A stretch of DNA of 64,000 nucleotides from Dyadobacter luteus (GTDB lineage Bacteria; Bacteroidota; Bacteroidia; Cytophagales; Spirosomataceae). Shown here one piece after another: positions 51,903 through 62,480 of the stretch. The translations under genes and the position numbers were made by a program. How positions within the stretch are numbered: position 1 is the stretch's first letter; each line of letters begins with the position of its first letter. The notes under the pieces are model-generated. The model searched no databases. It had not been told where the DNA came from and saw only the letters and a program-made list of their open reading frames with translations. Where the stretch lies: NCBI RefSeq assembly GCF_003383615.1, contig NZ_QNUL01000006.1, positions 186,001 through 250,000 of the forward strand, in the 5' to 3' direction.

Positions 51903-53930
51903 TTAGTAGCTCAAAATAGTGAACTCTGTTCTACGGTTACGCTGGTGCTCTTCTTCTGTTTTGGCATTTGGTACAATCAGTTCTCTTTCGCCATAGCCTC
52001 TTGCGGTCAGGCGGTCAGGATCTATACCTTTTGAAACCAGATATTCTACTGCAGATTCTGCCCTGTTTTGAGATAGCGTCATGTTGTATGCATCCGTTGC
52101 ACGGGCATCTGTATGGGAACTAAGCTCAATCGTTACAGTCGGATTGTCCTTCAGTATTTGTACGAGCTTGTCAAGTTCAACAGCAGCGTCAGGCCGGATA
52201 TTATACTTGTTTAAGTCGTAGTAGATGTTTTCAAGAACAAACGTTTTGTTGAGTTCAAGTTTGTCCAGTTTGATATTTACCTGATACGTTGTATCTGTAA
52301 GTACTTTATTCAGGAAAATAGGAGGGATGCTTTTGCCATCCATCGTGAAAGGCTCTCTCTTGCTGATGTATCCCTTTCTTGTAATAAATAGCACATAAGA
52401 TTTTCCTTCCTCAACGGTCTGTTTGCCAAAATACCCGTCTTTACCAGATGTAAACTCACTAATTTGTACGTCGGAGGTATCAGGAAGAATATGAACCAGG
52501 GCAGAATCCAGCGGTATACTGGCTTCCGGATTGTTTTCTGTCACATTTCCTGCCAGGAAGTAACGAACCACCTTTTTCTTTCCGTCAATATAATTTGGAT
52601 TCTGCGGATTAAGCGGATCGTTTGGATCCAGTTTTTTGACAACAGTAGTAGTGTCCTCTTCCTCAGGTCCATAGAAATAGTAAATATCATCATCGCCTTT
52701 GCCGCCTTCTCTGTTAGAAGAGAAAAATCCTTTGTTCAGATCCTTGTAAAAGACCAGCCCAAAATCATCCTGAGGGCTATTAAAAGGCAACCCCATGTTT
52801 TCTATCGTAATTACTCCCTGAGTACGCGTAGCAGAAAAAAGGTCAAGTTTCCCCAATCCCGGATGACCATCAGATGCGAAATACAGCTTTCCACCTTCGG
52901 CTACATAAGGGAACATGTCGTCTCCGGCCGTATTGATTTCTTTACCCATGTTGACCGGCCTGCTGAAACGACCAGAAGCATCCATGTTAGTCCGGTATAT
53001 ATCAATTCCTCCTACGCCACCTGCACGATTAGATGCGAAGTAGAGCGTTTTGCCATCTCTGGAAAATGCCGGAGAACCATCCCAGGCCAGGGAATCATTG
53101 ATTGGCAGAATAGCAGGGGCTGTCCATTGACCGTTCACATTACGGCTCATGTATAAATCGACATCAGCTGTTCCTTTTTTCTTTCCGGTGTTACCACGTG
53201 CAAATACAAGTGTTTTGCCATCCGGAGAAAATGCAGGTGATCCTTCGTTCGCATCCGGAGCGAAAATCTCAGAACTGAACAGCACAGGATTACCTTGCGT
53301 ATTTCCCGCATCCTGCGATATGGCTACTTTATAAAGCCCGAGCATTGGCTGGCCATTATTCTTATAAACGACATCTTTACGGGAAGATGAGAATACAAGT
53401 TCGTTGCCCAGGATGGCAGGAGAGAATTCAGCGTTGGCCGTATTAAGTGGTATCTCTTTGAGCTGAACATCCATTTTGGTTGTTCGTAGTCTGTCCGTAA
53501 TCTTAAGAATTTCGATCTCACGTAATGCGCGTTCCTGAAGATTTTTAGGGCTGTTAGGCGCTTTGGCAAATGCAGCAAATTCATTAGAAGCCTCCTCATA
53601 TTTTCCTGCAGTTTTTAGTGCATAGGCATACTGAAACCGGGCCTCAGGATTCTCAATACCTTCGTCCAAAGCTTTTTTGTAATAGGGAATGGCTTCTTTA
53701 AACCGATTGGATAACCGGTAAGACTCAGCAATCAGAAAGCTGGTCTGAACCGGCTCATAATTTTCTGCTGCTGCTTTCTCGAATCCTTTAATGGCGAGAT
53801 CATACTCTCCGTTGCTGAATTTTTTATAACCATCCTTGTAAGCCTGCATAGCAGAGTTGCAGCTATACAGCAAGGTGCTGATTACAATGATGCTAACAAT
53901 GAGGGTAAAATTGTACCGCAAAATTCTCAT
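51903..53930 (-). CDS. OmpA-family lipoprotein with TPR and propeller domains (PorE-like)
   Basis: 675 residues from the ATG at 53930; an ATG seven codons upstream is less fitting. Lipobox LLYSC (Cys ~24). Domains in order: TPR-like repeats (about 28-140, EYDLAIKGFEKAAAENYEPV), a WD40/PD40 propeller (about 160-420, SPAFSPDGKTLVFARGN; SPAFSRDGKTLYFASNR), a carboxypeptidase-regulatory-like domain (about 455-545), and a C-terminal OmpA peptidoglycan-binding domain (IELSSHTDARATDAYN, NRRTEFTIL). This is the order in PorE, the peptidoglycan-attached T9SS component; many paralogs share it, so identity is not certain. Expected to link the outer membrane to the cell wall. Confidence 0.9.
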   Translation of the reverse strand: MRILRYNFTLIVSIIVISTLLYSCNSAMQAYKDGYKKFSNGEYDLAIKGFEKAAAENYEPVQTSFLIAESYRLSNRFKEAIPYYKKALDEGIENPEARFQYAYALKTAGKYEEASNEFAAFAKAPNSPKNLQERALREIEILKITDRLRTTKMDVQLKEIPLNTANAEFSPAILGNELVFSSSRKDVVYKNNGQPMLGLYKVAISQDAGNTQGNPVLFSSEIFAPDANEGSPAFSPDGKTLVFARGNTGKKKGTADVDLYMSRNVNGQWTAPAILPINDSLAWDGSPAFSRDGKTLYFASNRAGGVGGIDIYRTNMDASGRFSRPVNMGKEINTAGDDMFPYVAEGGKLYFASDGHPGLGKLDLFSATRTQGVITIENMGLPFNSPQDDFGLVFYKDLNKGFFSSNREGGKGDDDIYYFYGPEEEDTTTVVKKLDPNDPLNPQNPNYIDGKKKVVRYFLAGNVTENNPEASIPLDSALVHILPDTSDVQISEFTSGKDGYFGKQTVEEGKSYVLFITRKGYISKREPFTMDGKSIPPIFLNKVLTDTTYQVNIKLDKLELNKTFVLENIYYDLNKYNIRPDAAVELDKLVQILKDNPTVTIELSSHTDARATDAYNMTLSQNRAESAVEYLVSKGIDPDRLTARGYGERELIVPNAKTEEEHQRNRRTEFTILSY

Positions 53931-54366
53931 AATTTGAAGGTGTAAAATCAAACGATCCGACTCGCACTTTTGGGTTTTTGAAAAACAATACTAATAAACA
54001 ACGTTTGGAAATAAAATTATGGGTGTAACCAACATATATTTTTCTGTCGCGGCATTTCAGTGACTTAATAGTGGCATTTTTTGCCATCAGTTTTCGGCCG
54101 TTCGGCGCTACTGTTGCTGTGGTAACGACGGAAGTGTGAAGCGCTGTATTTGATTTGGATAACACAGCCGGAGAGATATAAGGGATTGGAGGATTTCAGG
54201 ATAAGTATATAGGCTGAGTAACGAAAAGGAGTTGCCGGAGTAAAAAAACTTGACAACCTTTTGTAAATCAATACAAATATTATACTTTTGCAGTCCGATT
54301 TTTTCGGGAAAACTGTTTTCAAAACAATAGACTGGTGCATTAACCAGATCAAAATCAATTTGTTAA
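53931..54366. other. Divergent intergenic region, OmpA-like gene / rpsL
   Basis: 436 bases. The right end holds the rpsL promoter and a 77-base leader. The left ~300 bases have no supported gene; a small frame at 54065-54373 on the minus strand runs through the promoter and is not credible. No clean promoter was found for the OmpA-like gene. Confidence 0.5.
54260..54290 (+). promoter_or_regulatory. Promoter of the rpsL-rpsG transcript
   Basis: TTTG (54260-54263), 19 bases, TACTTTTG (54283-54290): a full match to the Bacteroidota -33/-7 consensus. Leader about 70 bases to rpsL. Confidence 0.85.
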
Positions 54367-54780
54367 ATGCCAACTATTTCACAATTAGTCCGTAAAGGTA
54401 GAGAGACCATTACATGGAAATCAAAGTCACCGGCTTTGGATTCCTGCCCTCAGCGTAGGGGGGTGTGTACTCGTGTGTACACCACAACGCCAAAAAAACC
54501 GAACTCAGCACTTCGTAAAGTAGCTCGTGTTCGTCTTTCAAACAACAAGGAGGTGAATGCTTACATCCCTGGAGAAGGACACAACTTGCAGGAGCACTCG
54601 ATCGTATTGATCCGTGGTGGTCGTGTTAAAGATTTACCGGGTGTTCGTTACCACATCATCCGTGGTGCATTGGATACTGCAGGAGTTAACGGACGTAAAC
54701 AACGTCGTTCGAAATACGGTGCAAAACGCCCTAAGCCAGGACAAGCACCAGCAGCACCAACAAAAGGTAAGAAAAAATAA
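54367..54780 (+). CDS. rpsL: 30S ribosomal protein S12
   Basis: 137 residues. [13 protein letters not shown] at the start, the decoding-centre loop [19 protein letters not shown] with the Lys linked to streptomycin sensitivity, and [19 protein letters not shown] with the Asp that is methylthiolated in other bacteria. The C-terminal tail is longer and Pro/Lys-rich ([11 protein letters not shown]). First gene of the str cluster. No Shine-Dalgarno precedes the ATG. Confidence 0.98.
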   Translation: MPTISQLVRKGRETITWKSKSPALDSCPQRRGVCTRVYTTTPKKPNSALRKVARVRLSNNKEVNAYIPGEGHNLQEHSIVLIRGGRVKDLPGVRYHIIRGALDTAGVNGRKQRRSKYGAKRPKPGQAPAAPTKGKKK

Positions 54781-54899
54781 AAAGTAACTCTCTCTGCTTT
54801 TATTAAAGAATATTCTGATAAAAGGGAAGTAATCCGGAACGCTGTTATCCGGGTGAATAAGTTGCAAAACGAAACCTCGTTAAAACATTAAGTACTACA

Positions 54900-55367
54900 A
54901 TGAGAAAGTCCAAACCAAAGAAAAGATACATCTTGCCTGACCCGAAGTTCAGAGATGTTCAGGTTACAAAATTTGTTAACAACCTGATGCTTCAAGGCAA
55001 AAAAAGCATTGCATTTACTATTTTTTATGACGCTCTTGAGTTGGTAGAGAAGAAAACCAGCGAAAATGGTCTTGAAACTTGGAAAAAAGCATTGAACAAT
55101 GTTACTCCTGCTGTAGAAGTAAAAAGCCGCCGTGTTGGTGGTGCTACTTTCCAGGTTCCGACAGAAGTTCGTCCTGAGCGCAAGCAGTCACTTGGCATGA
55201 AATGGTTGATCAACTATTCACGTAAGCGTGGAGAGAAAACAATGGTAGACCGTCTTGCTGGTGAAATTATCGCTGCTGCAAAAGGTGAAGGTGCTGCTGT
55301 TAAAAAGAAAGACGATACCCACCGTATGGCGGATGCAAACAAGGCATTCTCACACTTCAGGTTCTAG
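54900..55367 (+). CDS. rpsG: 30S ribosomal protein S7
   Basis: 155 residues, standard length. Start [17 protein letters not shown], core [20 protein letters not shown] and [19 protein letters not shown]. It assembles the 30S head by binding the 3' domain of 16S rRNA and in E. coli represses its own operon. It is 119 bp after rpsL and followed by a terminator, so fusA is a separate transcript. Confidence 0.98.
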   Translation: MRKSKPKKRYILPDPKFRDVQVTKFVNNLMLQGKKSIAFTIFYDALELVEKKTSENGLETWKKALNNVTPAVEVKSRRVGGATFQVPTEVRPERKQSLGMKWLINYSRKRGEKTMVDRLAGEIIAAAKGEGAAVKKKDDTHRMADANKAFSHFRF

Positions 55368-55392
55368 TTTTCTTTGGAAGAAAGCATATATG

Positions 55393-55428
55393 GAAAAGCC
55401 AGGCGTACCGTCTGGCTTTTCTTTTTTA
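55393..55428 (+). terminator. Terminator after rpsG
   Basis: GAAAAGCCAG (55393-55402), short loop, CTGGCTTTTC (55412-55421), then T6. It ends the rpsL-rpsG transcript before fusA. Confidence 0.9.
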
Positions 55429-55457
55429 TTATCAGTTGAAAATAAATCTTTTCTTTA

Positions 55458-55488
55458 TTGTTTTTATAATCAACAATTTATACTTTTG
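55458..55488 (+). promoter_or_regulatory. Promoter of fusA
   Basis: TTG (55458-55460), 20 bases, TACTTTTG (55481-55488). The leader to fusA is about 100 bases. Confidence 0.8.
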
Positions 55489-55593
55489 CGCTCTGAATTT
55501 TTAAAATGGTGCAAATGTAGCCCTGTTCTAAAGTTTAGAAACGCCTCTCATTAGCATTGCACATCGAATAATAAAAACACATCACCATTTATC

Positions 55594-57714
55594 ATGGCAC
55601 GTGATCTAAGATTAACAAGAAACATTGGTATTGCTGCTCACATCGACGCAGGAAAAACGACTACAACTGAGCGTATTCTTTACTACGCTGGGGTAAGCCA
55701 CAAAATTGGGGAAGTACATGATGGTGCTGCTACAATGGACTGGATGGAGCAGGAGCAGGAGCGTGGTATCACGATTACCTCAGCTGCAACAACAGTTGGT
55801 TGGAAGTATCGTGATGAAAACTATCACATCAACATCATCGATACTCCGGGACACGTTGACTTTACTGTTGAAGTAAACCGTTCTCTTCGCGTTTTGGATG
55901 GTCTCGTATTCCTTTTCAGTGCGGTTGATGGTGTTGAGCCTCAGTCAGAAACAAACTGGCGTCTGGCTAACAACTACAATGTAGCACGTATTGGTTTCGT
56001 AAATAAAATGGACCGTTCAGGTGCAGACTTTTTGAAAGTTTGTGCTCAGGTTAAAGAAATGCTTGGAAGCTACGCGGTACCTCTTCAGTTGCCAATCGGT
56101 GCAGAAGATACATTCCGTGGTGTAGTTGACCTTGTTAACTTCCGTGGTATCGAATGGAACGAATCAGATAAAGGTATGACTTTTACTGAGGTACCTATTC
56201 CTGACGATATGCTTGAAGAAGCAACTGAGTGGAGAGAGAAATTGCTTGAAGCTGTTGCTGAATTCGATGATACTTTAATGGAAAAGTATTTTGAAGATCC
56301 TAATTCAATCTCAGAAGACGAAATTCTTGCAGCTTTGCGCGCAGCAACGATCAGCATGAAAATCGTTCCTATGGTTTGTGGTTCTTCATTCAAGAATAAA
56401 GGAGTTCAGACTATGCTTGATTACGTGATGGCTATTTTGCCTTCACCTCTTGATCGTGAGAGCATTGTTGGAACAGATCCACGTACAGGAAATGAAATAA
56501 CTCGTAAGCCATCTGGTGACGATCCTTTCTGTGCACTTGCATTCAAAATTGCTACTGACCCTTACGTAGGTCGTCTTTGCTTTATCAGATCTTATTCTGG
56601 TTCTCTTGATTCGGGTTCTTATGTATTGAACAACCGTTCAGGAAACAAAGAGCGTATCTCTCGTATCTTCCAAATGCATGCTAATAAGCAAAATCAGATT
56701 GATAAGCTTGAAGCAGGTGATATCGGAGCTGTGGTTGGTTTCAAAGATATCAAAACAGGAGATACACTTTCTGATGAAAAGAACCCAATCGTTCTTGAAT
56801 CAATGGTATTCCCTGAGCCGGTAATTGGTTATGCAATTGAGCCTAAGAAAGCTGCTGACAGCGATAACTTCTCAAAAGCAATTACTAAGCTGATCGAAGA
56901 AGATCCTACTCTGCAAGTTGAATCTAACGAAGAAACTGGTCAGACGATCATCAAAGGAATGGGTGAGCTTCACCTTGAAATCATTATCGACCGTATGCGT
57001 CGTGAGTTCAAAGTGGAAGTAAACCAGGGAGCTCCTCAGGTTGCTTACAAAGAGGTTCTTACTAAGAGCTTCGAACACCGTGAAGTTTACAAGAAACAAA
57101 CTGGTGGTCGTGGTAAGTTTGCCGACATCGTATTTGAAATCGGGCCACGTGACGATAACGAAGAAGGACAAGAGCCAAAAGTGGGTCTTCAGTTTGTAAA
57201 CGAAGTTGTGGGTGGTGCTATCCCTCGTGAATTCATTGCTCCGGTACAGAAAGGTTTCGAAGCTGCCATGGTAAATGGTGCGCTTGCAGGATACCAGTTG
57301 GATTCGATGAAAGTGCGTTTGTTCCACGGATCATTCCACGATGTCGATTCAGATGCACTATCTTTCGAATTGGCTGCTAAGTTAGGTTTCAAAGAAGCGG
57401 CTCGTCATGCTGGTTCTAAGTTGATGGAGCCTATCATGCATGTTGAAGTATTGACTCCTGATGAGTATACCGGACCTATTACAGGTGATTTGAACCGTCG
57501 TCGTGGTATCATGCGCGGTATGGACACTCGTAACGGAGCACAGGTAATCAAGGCTGATGTACCTCTTTCTGAATTGTTTGGTTATGTTACTGATCTTCGT
57601 ACAATGTCTTCAGGACGTGCTACTGCATCTCTGACATTCGCTTACTACGAAATCGTACCAAATAACATCGCTGAAGGTGTGATTGAAAAGGCAAAAGGCC
57701 TGGTTAAAGCTTAA
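55594..57714 (+). CDS. fusA: Elongation factor G
   Basis: 706 residues. GTPase motifs: [15 protein letters not shown] (P-loop), ITITSAATT (switch I), DTPGHVDF and [10 protein letters not shown]. Domains II to V follow in normal order, with [22 protein letters not shown] in domain V. It drives ribosomal translocation and, with RRF, recycling. It is transcribed alone from its own promoter and closed by its own terminator. Codons are strongly biased towards a small set, as in the ribosomal protein genes around it. Confidence 0.98.
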   Translation: MARDLRLTRNIGIAAHIDAGKTTTTERILYYAGVSHKIGEVHDGAATMDWMEQEQERGITITSAATTVGWKYRDENYHINIIDTPGHVDFTVEVNRSLRVLDGLVFLFSAVDGVEPQSETNWRLANNYNVARIGFVNKMDRSGADFLKVCAQVKEMLGSYAVPLQLPIGAEDTFRGVVDLVNFRGIEWNESDKGMTFTEVPIPDDMLEEATEWREKLLEAVAEFDDTLMEKYFEDPNSISEDEILAALRAATISMKIVPMVCGSSFKNKGVQTMLDYVMAILPSPLDRESIVGTDPRTGNEITRKPSGDDPFCALAFKIATDPYVGRLCFIRSYSGSLDSGSYVLNNRSGNKERISRIFQMHANKQNQIDKLEAGDIGAVVGFKDIKTGDTLSDEKNPIVLESMVFPEPVIGYAIEPKKAADSDNFSKAITKLIEEDPTLQVESNEETGQTIIKGMGELHLEIIIDRMRREFKVEVNQGAPQVAYKEVLTKSFEHREVYKKQTGGRGKFADIVFEIGPRDDNEEGQEPKVGLQFVNEVVGGAIPREFIAPVQKGFEAAMVNGALAGYQLDSMKVRLFHGSFHDVDSDALSFELAAKLGFKEAARHAGSKLMEPIMHVEVLTPDEYTGPITGDLNRRRGIMRGMDTRNGAQVIKADVPLSELFGYVTDLRTMSSGRATASLTFAYYEIVPNNIAEGVIEKAKGLVKA

Positions 57715-57723
57715 GACAAATCG

Positions 57724-57758
57724 GGTGAGTGTGGTGCTGAATCACACTCACCTTTTTT
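57724..57758 (+). terminator. Terminator after fusA
   Basis: GGTGAGTGTG (57724-57733), loop, CACACTCACC (57743-57752), then T6. Confidence 0.92.
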
Positions 57759-57855
57759 ATAATATCAAGCCGGCGAAGTAAATGGTTCTTTCGTTGGTGG
57801 ATTGTCAGGATAAACTTCTGTACAAGTTTTCTCAGAACCGGATTTAAGAAAAATC

Positions 57856-58161
57856 ATGAATCAAAAAATTCGTATCAAACTACGGTCATTTGACCACAAT
57901 TTGGTTGACAAGTCAGCTGAAAAGATTGTTAAGGCTGTGAAGGCTACAGGTGCTGTTGTTAGCGGTCCTATTCCTTTGCCAACAAAAACTGAGAAGTTCA
58001 CTGTTTTGCGTTCTCCACACGTTAACAAGAAGTCTCGTGAACAATTCCAGCTTTGTACTTACAAACGTTTGGTAGATATATTCTCTACAAGCGCTAAAAC
58101 TGTAGATGCGCTGATGAAGCTTGAATTGCCAAGCGGCGTTGACGTAGAGATCAAAGTATAG
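57856..58161 (+). CDS. rpsJ: 30S ribosomal protein S10
   Basis: 101 residues: [58 protein letters not shown]. It is a 30S head protein and also binds NusB/NusG in antitermination. Usually the first gene of the S10 operon; here it is bounded by the fusA terminator and by its own terminator at 58293, so it is a one-gene unit. No consensus -7 element was found in its 100-bp upstream gap. Confidence 0.98.
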   Translation: MNQKIRIKLRSFDHNLVDKSAEKIVKAVKATGAVVSGPIPLPTKTEKFTVLRSPHVNKKSREQFQLCTYKRLVDIFSTSAKTVDALMKLELPSGVDVEIKV

Positions 58162-58292
58162 TTATCATTACCTGTTAATCAGGTATATGAATTATTGGAT
58201 GAAGGTCCGGCTTACCGGAAACCACATCTGAGCTCAGAAAAACAGACAATTTCATGTGTCTTAAAACATGAAAAAAGTGCTGTAAAAGACAG

Positions 58293-58325
58293 AGGTCAGA
58301 TGTATTACACATCTGACCTTTTTTG
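58293..58325 (+). terminator. Terminator after rpsJ
   Basis: AGGTCAGATGT (58293-58303), ATTAC loop, ACATCTGACCT (58309-58319), then a T run. A perfect 11-bp stem. Confidence 0.93.
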
Positions 58326-58356
58326 CTGATAATCAGCTAGAAATAAATAATAACTG

Positions 58357-58388
58357 TTTGGATCGAAAAAATTAAATTTCTATCTTTG
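58357..58388 (+). promoter_or_regulatory. Promoter of the rplC-led S10/spc transcript
   Basis: TTTG (58357-58360), 20 bases, TATCTTTG (58381-58388). The leader to rplC is about 45 bases. Confidence 0.85.
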
Positions 58389-58440
58389 CAGTCCGTTTTA
58401 GGGAATAGGGGTTTTTACCTGCTAATTTAAATTAATTTAC

Positions 58441-59061
58441 ATGTCTGGTTTAATTGGTAAAAAAATCGGAATGACTAGTTTGTACAACGCTGACGGGCAG
58501 GCTCTGGCGTGTACGGTTATCCAAGCTGGTCCTTGTGTTGTTACACAAGTTAGGTCCGAAGAAAAAGATGGCTACAAAGCTATTCAGTTAGGTTACGGCG
58601 AGAAAAAAGAGAAGAACTCGTCAAGACCGTTGATTGGTCACTTCAAAAAGGCCGGAACAACTCCCAAGCAAAAAGTGGTTGAGTTTAAGGAATTTGTTGT
58701 TGAGCATGAACTTGGAACTTCACTATCAGTACAGGACGTATTTGAGGAAGGTGAATTCGTAGACGTTGTTGGAAATGCGAAGGGTCGCGGTTTCCAGGGT
58801 GTTGTAAAACGCCATGGTTTTGGTGGTGTAGGCGGTCAGACTCACGGTCAGCATAACCGTGCACGTCACCCGGGTTCGATTGGTGCTTGTTCATTCCCGT
58901 CACGTGTTTTCAAAGGAATTCGCATGGGTGGACGTATGGGTAACAATCGTGTAAAAATTCAGAACCTTCGTATTCTGAAAGTGATACCTGAGCAGAACCT
59001 TTTGGTTGTGAGTGGCTCAGTACCGGGGTCGAAGAATTCATTTCTAATCATAGAGAAATAG
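58441..59061 (+). CDS. rplC: 50S ribosomal protein L3
   Basis: 206 residues: [20 protein letters not shown] at the start, [20 protein letters not shown] in the loop that reaches the peptidyl-transferase centre, and [18 protein letters not shown]. It is one of the first proteins in 50S assembly. First gene of the long transcript; rplD follows after 5 bp. Confidence 0.98.
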   Translation: MSGLIGKKIGMTSLYNADGQALACTVIQAGPCVVTQVRSEEKDGYKAIQLGYGEKKEKNSSRPLIGHFKKAGTTPKQKVVEFKEFVVEHELGTSLSVQDVFEEGEFVDVVGNAKGRGFQGVVKRHGFGGVGGQTHGQHNRARHPGSIGACSFPSRVFKGIRMGGRMGNNRVKIQNLRILKVIPEQNLLVVSGSVPGSKNSFLIIEK

Positions 59062-59066
59062 TACCA

Positions 59067-59696
59067 ATGGAATTGTCCGTATTAAATATAAAAGGAGAAG
59101 ATACCGGCAAAAAGGTAAATGTGTCAGAAGATATTTTTGGCATTGAACCTAATACGCACGCGATCTATCTCGACGTAAAGCTTTACCTGGCTAACCAACG
59201 CCAAGGAACGCATAAGTCAAAAGAACGTGCAGAGATTAATCACTCTACACGTAAGATTAAGAAACAAAAAGGAACTGGTGGTGCACGTGCAGGTAGCATT
59301 AAATCACCGGTGTTCGTAGGTGGAGGTCGTATATTCGGTCCAAGACCACGTGACTACGGTTTCAAAATCAACAAGAAAGTTAAAGTATTGGCTCGTAAGT
59401 CAGCTTTATCTGTCAAAGCGAAAGCAGATTCTATTTCAGTTCTTGAAGCATTCACTTTCGATGCGCCAAAAACTAAGTCTTATCTGAATGTTTTGAACTC
59501 ACTTGCATTAGTGAACACAAAAACATTATTAATTCTTCCAGCGATCGACAACAATGTATACTTGTCGAGCCGTAACATTCCAAAAGCGAAAGTTACGACA
59601 GTGGATGCGGTCAATACTTATGACCTGATGTTTGCAGACCGTCTTTTAATAAGTGAATCTGCTCTGTCTATTTTGGAAACCCAATTGAACAAATAA
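59067..59696 (+). CDS. rplD: 50S ribosomal protein L4
   Basis: 209 residues. The extended loop lining the exit tunnel is present (RAEINHSTRKIKKQKGTGGARAG), followed by SPVFVGGGRIFGPRPRDY. In E. coli L4 also represses the S10 operon by acting on its leader; whether it does so here, where the leader is short and rpsJ is not in the operon, is open. Confidence 0.98.
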   Translation: MELSVLNIKGEDTGKKVNVSEDIFGIEPNTHAIYLDVKLYLANQRQGTHKSKERAEINHSTRKIKKQKGTGGARAGSIKSPVFVGGGRIFGPRPRDYGFKINKKVKVLARKSALSVKAKADSISVLEAFTFDAPKTKSYLNVLNSLALVNTKTLLILPAIDNNVYLSSRNIPKAKVTTVDAVNTYDLMFADRLLISESALSILETQLNK

Positions 59697-59698
59697 TC

Positions 59699-59986
59699 AT
59701 GAGTGTACTGAAACGTCCGATTATAACCGAAAAGGTAACGGCTCAGGGTGGTCAAGGAAAATATGCCTTTGAAGTATCCCTTACTTCAAATAAAGTAGAG
59801 ATCAAAAAGGCTATTGAAAAACTGTTTGGGGTTACCGTAGAAAGCGTTCACACAATGCGCAGCATTGGTAAAAGCAAGTCCCGCACATCGGGAGGTAAAT
59901 TTGTAAGTGGAAAAACTTCAACTATCAAGAAGGCTATCGTAACGGTAGCTGAAGGTGAGGTCATCGATATCTACGGTGAAGCATAA
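59699..59986 (+). CDS. rplW: 50S ribosomal protein L23
   Basis: 95 residues: LKRPIITEKVTAQGGQGKYAFEV, NKVEIKKAIEKLFGVTVESV. It lies at the tunnel exit and docks trigger factor and the signal recognition particle. Two bp after rplD, so translation is probably coupled. Confidence 0.97.
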   Translation: MSVLKRPIITEKVTAQGGQGKYAFEVSLTSNKVEIKKAIEKLFGVTVESVHTMRSIGKSKSRTSGGKFVSGKTSTIKKAIVTVAEGEVIDIYGEA

Positions 59987-60026
59987 GAATAGTTGAACGA
60001 CTTAAATCTTTGACGAGTTAATAGCA

Positions 60027-60851
60027 ATGGCAGTTAAAAAATTAAAACCAACAAGTGCTGGTCAACGTTTTCGCTCAGCTCCTACATTTGAGGAGATCAC
60101 TACAGCGAAACCGGAAAAGAGTCTCTTAGAGCCCGTCAAAAGAACCGGCGGTCGTAATAGCTCTGGACGTCGTACCATGCGTCATATAGGTGGTGGTCAC
60201 AAACGCAAGTATCGCGTGATCGATTTCAAAAGAAATCGTTTTGATGCACCAGCCACAGTTCTTACAATTGAATACGATCCAAACCGCTCTGCACGTATCG
60301 CTCTGGTACAATATGCAGATGACGAAAAAAGATACGTAATCGCACCGAACGGACTGAAAGTGGGACAAACAATTGTTTCAGGTAATTCAGTAGCTCCTGA
60401 AGTAGGTAACGCACTTCCTTTGGGTTCTATGCCAATCGGTACAATTGTTCATAACATTGAACTTACTCCTGGTAAAGGTGGACAGTTCGCACGTAGTGCA
60501 GGAGCTTATGCTCAGCTAGTAGCGCGTGAAGGTAAGTACGCAGTATTGAAAATGCCATCCGGCGAAATGCGTATGATTCTTTCAACATGTATCGCAACGG
60601 TTGGAACAGTTTCTAATTCAAGTCACATGAATGTGAGTCTTGGAAAGGCAGGTCGCAGACGTTGGTTAGGTCGTCGTCCACGCGTTCGTGGGGTTGCGAT
60701 GAACCCAGTCGATCACCCAATGGGTGGTGGTGAAGGCCGCTCGTCCGGTGGACAGCCTCGGTCAAGAAACGGACAGTTCTCTAAAGGACTTAAGACTCGT
60801 GATCGCAACAAGCATTCTGAGAAATTGATTATCAGCCGTCGTAAAAAATAA
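60027..60851 (+). CDS. rplB: 50S ribosomal protein L2
   Basis: 274 residues. RNA-binding core with [16 protein letters not shown] and the conserved [20 protein letters not shown], which holds the histidine region near the peptidyl-transferase centre. The C-terminus ends KLIISRRKK. Standard length; 40 bp after rplW. Confidence 0.98.
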   Translation: MAVKKLKPTSAGQRFRSAPTFEEITTAKPEKSLLEPVKRTGGRNSSGRRTMRHIGGGHKRKYRVIDFKRNRFDAPATVLTIEYDPNRSARIALVQYADDEKRYVIAPNGLKVGQTIVSGNSVAPEVGNALPLGSMPIGTIVHNIELTPGKGGQFARSAGAYAQLVAREGKYAVLKMPSGEMRMILSTCIATVGTVSNSSHMNVSLGKAGRRRWLGRRPRVRGVAMNPVDHPMGGGEGRSSGGQPRSRNGQFSKGLKTRDRNKHSEKLIISRRKK

Positions 60852-60860
60852 TAGAATAAC

Positions 60861-61139
60861 ATGGCACGCTCATTAAAAAAAGGACCATACATAGACTTCC
60901 GTCTTGAGAACAAGGTTACGGTGATGAATAGCGCAGCTCGTAAGTCTGTAATCAAAACCTGGTCTCGTCGCTCAATGATTTCGCCTGATTTTATCGGGCA
61001 TACATTTGCGGTTCACAACGGAAACAAATTCATTCCGGTTTACGTGACAGAGAACATGGTAGGACACAAACTGGGAGAGTTTTCGCCAACGCGTAACTTC
61101 CGTGGTCACACTGCAAAAAAAGATAAAGGTAGAAAATAA
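60861..61139 (+). CDS. rpsS: 30S ribosomal protein S19
   Basis: 92 residues: [62 protein letters not shown]. It binds the 30S head with S13. Nine bp after rplB. Confidence 0.98.
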   Translation: MARSLKKGPYIDFRLENKVTVMNSAARKSVIKTWSRRSMISPDFIGHTFAVHNGNKFIPVYVTENMVGHKLGEFSPTRNFRGHTAKKDKGRK

Positions 61140-61196
61140 AATAGTCGACGATAGCTGGTTTTGCCACAAGTAAAACGAGCCTATTTCTGAAAGAAC

Positions 61197-61586
61197 ATGG
61201 AAGCAAGAGCTATATTAAGAAATGTGCCAACTTCTCCTCGTAAGATGAGATTGGTGGCCGACATGATTCGCGGACAGAAGGTCAGCAAAGCGTTGGCGCT
61301 TTTAAAGTTTCAACCACAAGCTGCTTCTTCTGTTTTGCACAAAGTATTACTTTCTGCAGTAGCTAACTGGCAACAGCAGAACGAAGATGCAAAGCTGGAA
61401 GACGCTGATCTTATTGTTAAAACCGTATTTATTGACGGTGGACGTATGTTGAAGCGTTTGCGCCCTGCACCGCAAGGAAGAGCACACAGAATCCGTAAGC
61501 GTTCGAACCACATCACAATCGTGATCGACGACGCAGCGGTTTCTAACGCAAGCGCGGAAAAACAAACAGTAATCACCGAATCATAA
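61197..61586 (+). CDS. rplV: 50S ribosomal protein L22
   Basis: 129 residues: AILRNVPTSPRKMRLVADMI, FIDGGRMLKRLRPAPQGRAH (the tunnel hairpin) and RIRKRSNHITIVI. It carries an extra C-terminal tail, AAVSNASAEKQTVITES, beyond the usual end. Confidence 0.97.
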   Translation: MEARAILRNVPTSPRKMRLVADMIRGQKVSKALALLKFQPQAASSVLHKVLLSAVANWQQQNEDAKLEDADLIVKTVFIDGGRMLKRLRPAPQGRAHRIRKRSNHITIVIDDAAVSNASAEKQTVITES

Positions 61587-61605
61587 GTAAAACGATCTAT
61601 ATCGA

Positions 61606-62433
61606 ATGGGACAAAAGGTTAATCCTATAGGTCTGAGACTAGGAATTGTTAGAGGATGGGAGTCAAGTTGGTATGGTGGAAAGGACTTTTCTGACAAACT
61701 TGTTGAAGACGAAAAAATTCGTAACTACATCAAAGCACGTATCCCAAAAGGATCTATCTCGAAAGTAGTTATTGAGCGCACATTGAAGCGTATCACTCTT
61801 ACAATCCACACTGCCCGTCCGGGTATTGTAATTGGAAAAGGTGGTAGTGAAGTTGATAAAATCAAAGAAGAGCTTAAGAAGATTACAGGTAAAGATGTTC
61901 AGATTAACATCTACGAAATCAAAAGACCTGAAATCGATGCGAAATTGGTAGGCGAAGCAATCGCTCAACAACTTCAGGCTCGTATCTCTTACCGTCGTGC
62001 AATGAAGCAATCTATCGCTTCAGCTATGCGTGTAGGAACACAAGGTATCAAGATTCGTCTGGCTGGCCGTTTGGGTGGTGCTGAGATGGCTCGTACTGAA
62101 GAGTACAAAGAGGGACGTATTCCTTTGCATACACTTCGTGCTGACATCGACTACGCAATCTCAGAAGCGCAGACAATCTACGGAAAGATCGGTATTAAAG
62201 TATGGATCTTCAAAGGTGAGCTTTATGGCAAGCGTGATTTGACTCCAAGTGCGGCAACTGCAGCATCTGACAGAGCAGACAGAAGCGCTGGTGGTAACGA
62301 CCGTGGTGGCAATGACCGTGGCGGACGTGACAGAAGAGGTTCTCGTGACGGCGCTCCTCGTGGAGAAGGCGGCGGTGGCGATGCAGATCGTCGCAAGAGA
62401 AACAACAATAACAATAATAAAAAGAAGAAGTAA
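61606..62433 (+). CDS. rpsC: 30S ribosomal protein S3 with basic low-complexity tail
   Basis: 275 residues; E. coli S3 has 233. The core is normal: [20 protein letters not shown], the KH domain with [20 protein letters not shown], and [20 protein letters not shown]. From about residue 215 the protein becomes an RGG/DRGG-rich stretch followed by an Asn run and a Lys run at the end. Such tails occur on S3 of several Bacteroidota. Its role is unknown; it would lie near the mRNA entry site. Confidence 0.97.
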   Translation: MGQKVNPIGLRLGIVRGWESSWYGGKDFSDKLVEDEKIRNYIKARIPKGSISKVVIERTLKRITLTIHTARPGIVIGKGGSEVDKIKEELKKITGKDVQINIYEIKRPEIDAKLVGEAIAQQLQARISYRRAMKQSIASAMRVGTQGIKIRLAGRLGGAEMARTEEYKEGRIPLHTLRADIDYAISEAQTIYGKIGIKVWIFKGELYGKRDLTPSAATAASDRADRSAGGNDRGGNDRGGRDRRGSRDGAPRGEGGGGDADRRKRNNNNNNKKKK

Positions 62434-62480
62434 TCCGACATTTTCCGGTTTTTTTAAATCGGTTCAAATAGATTAGAATC

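Noticed and set aside
57715..57855. Missing tuf gene between fusA and rpsJ as an anomaly
   Set aside because: In Bacteroidota tuf commonly lies elsewhere (with secE-nusG), so its absence here is not unusual.
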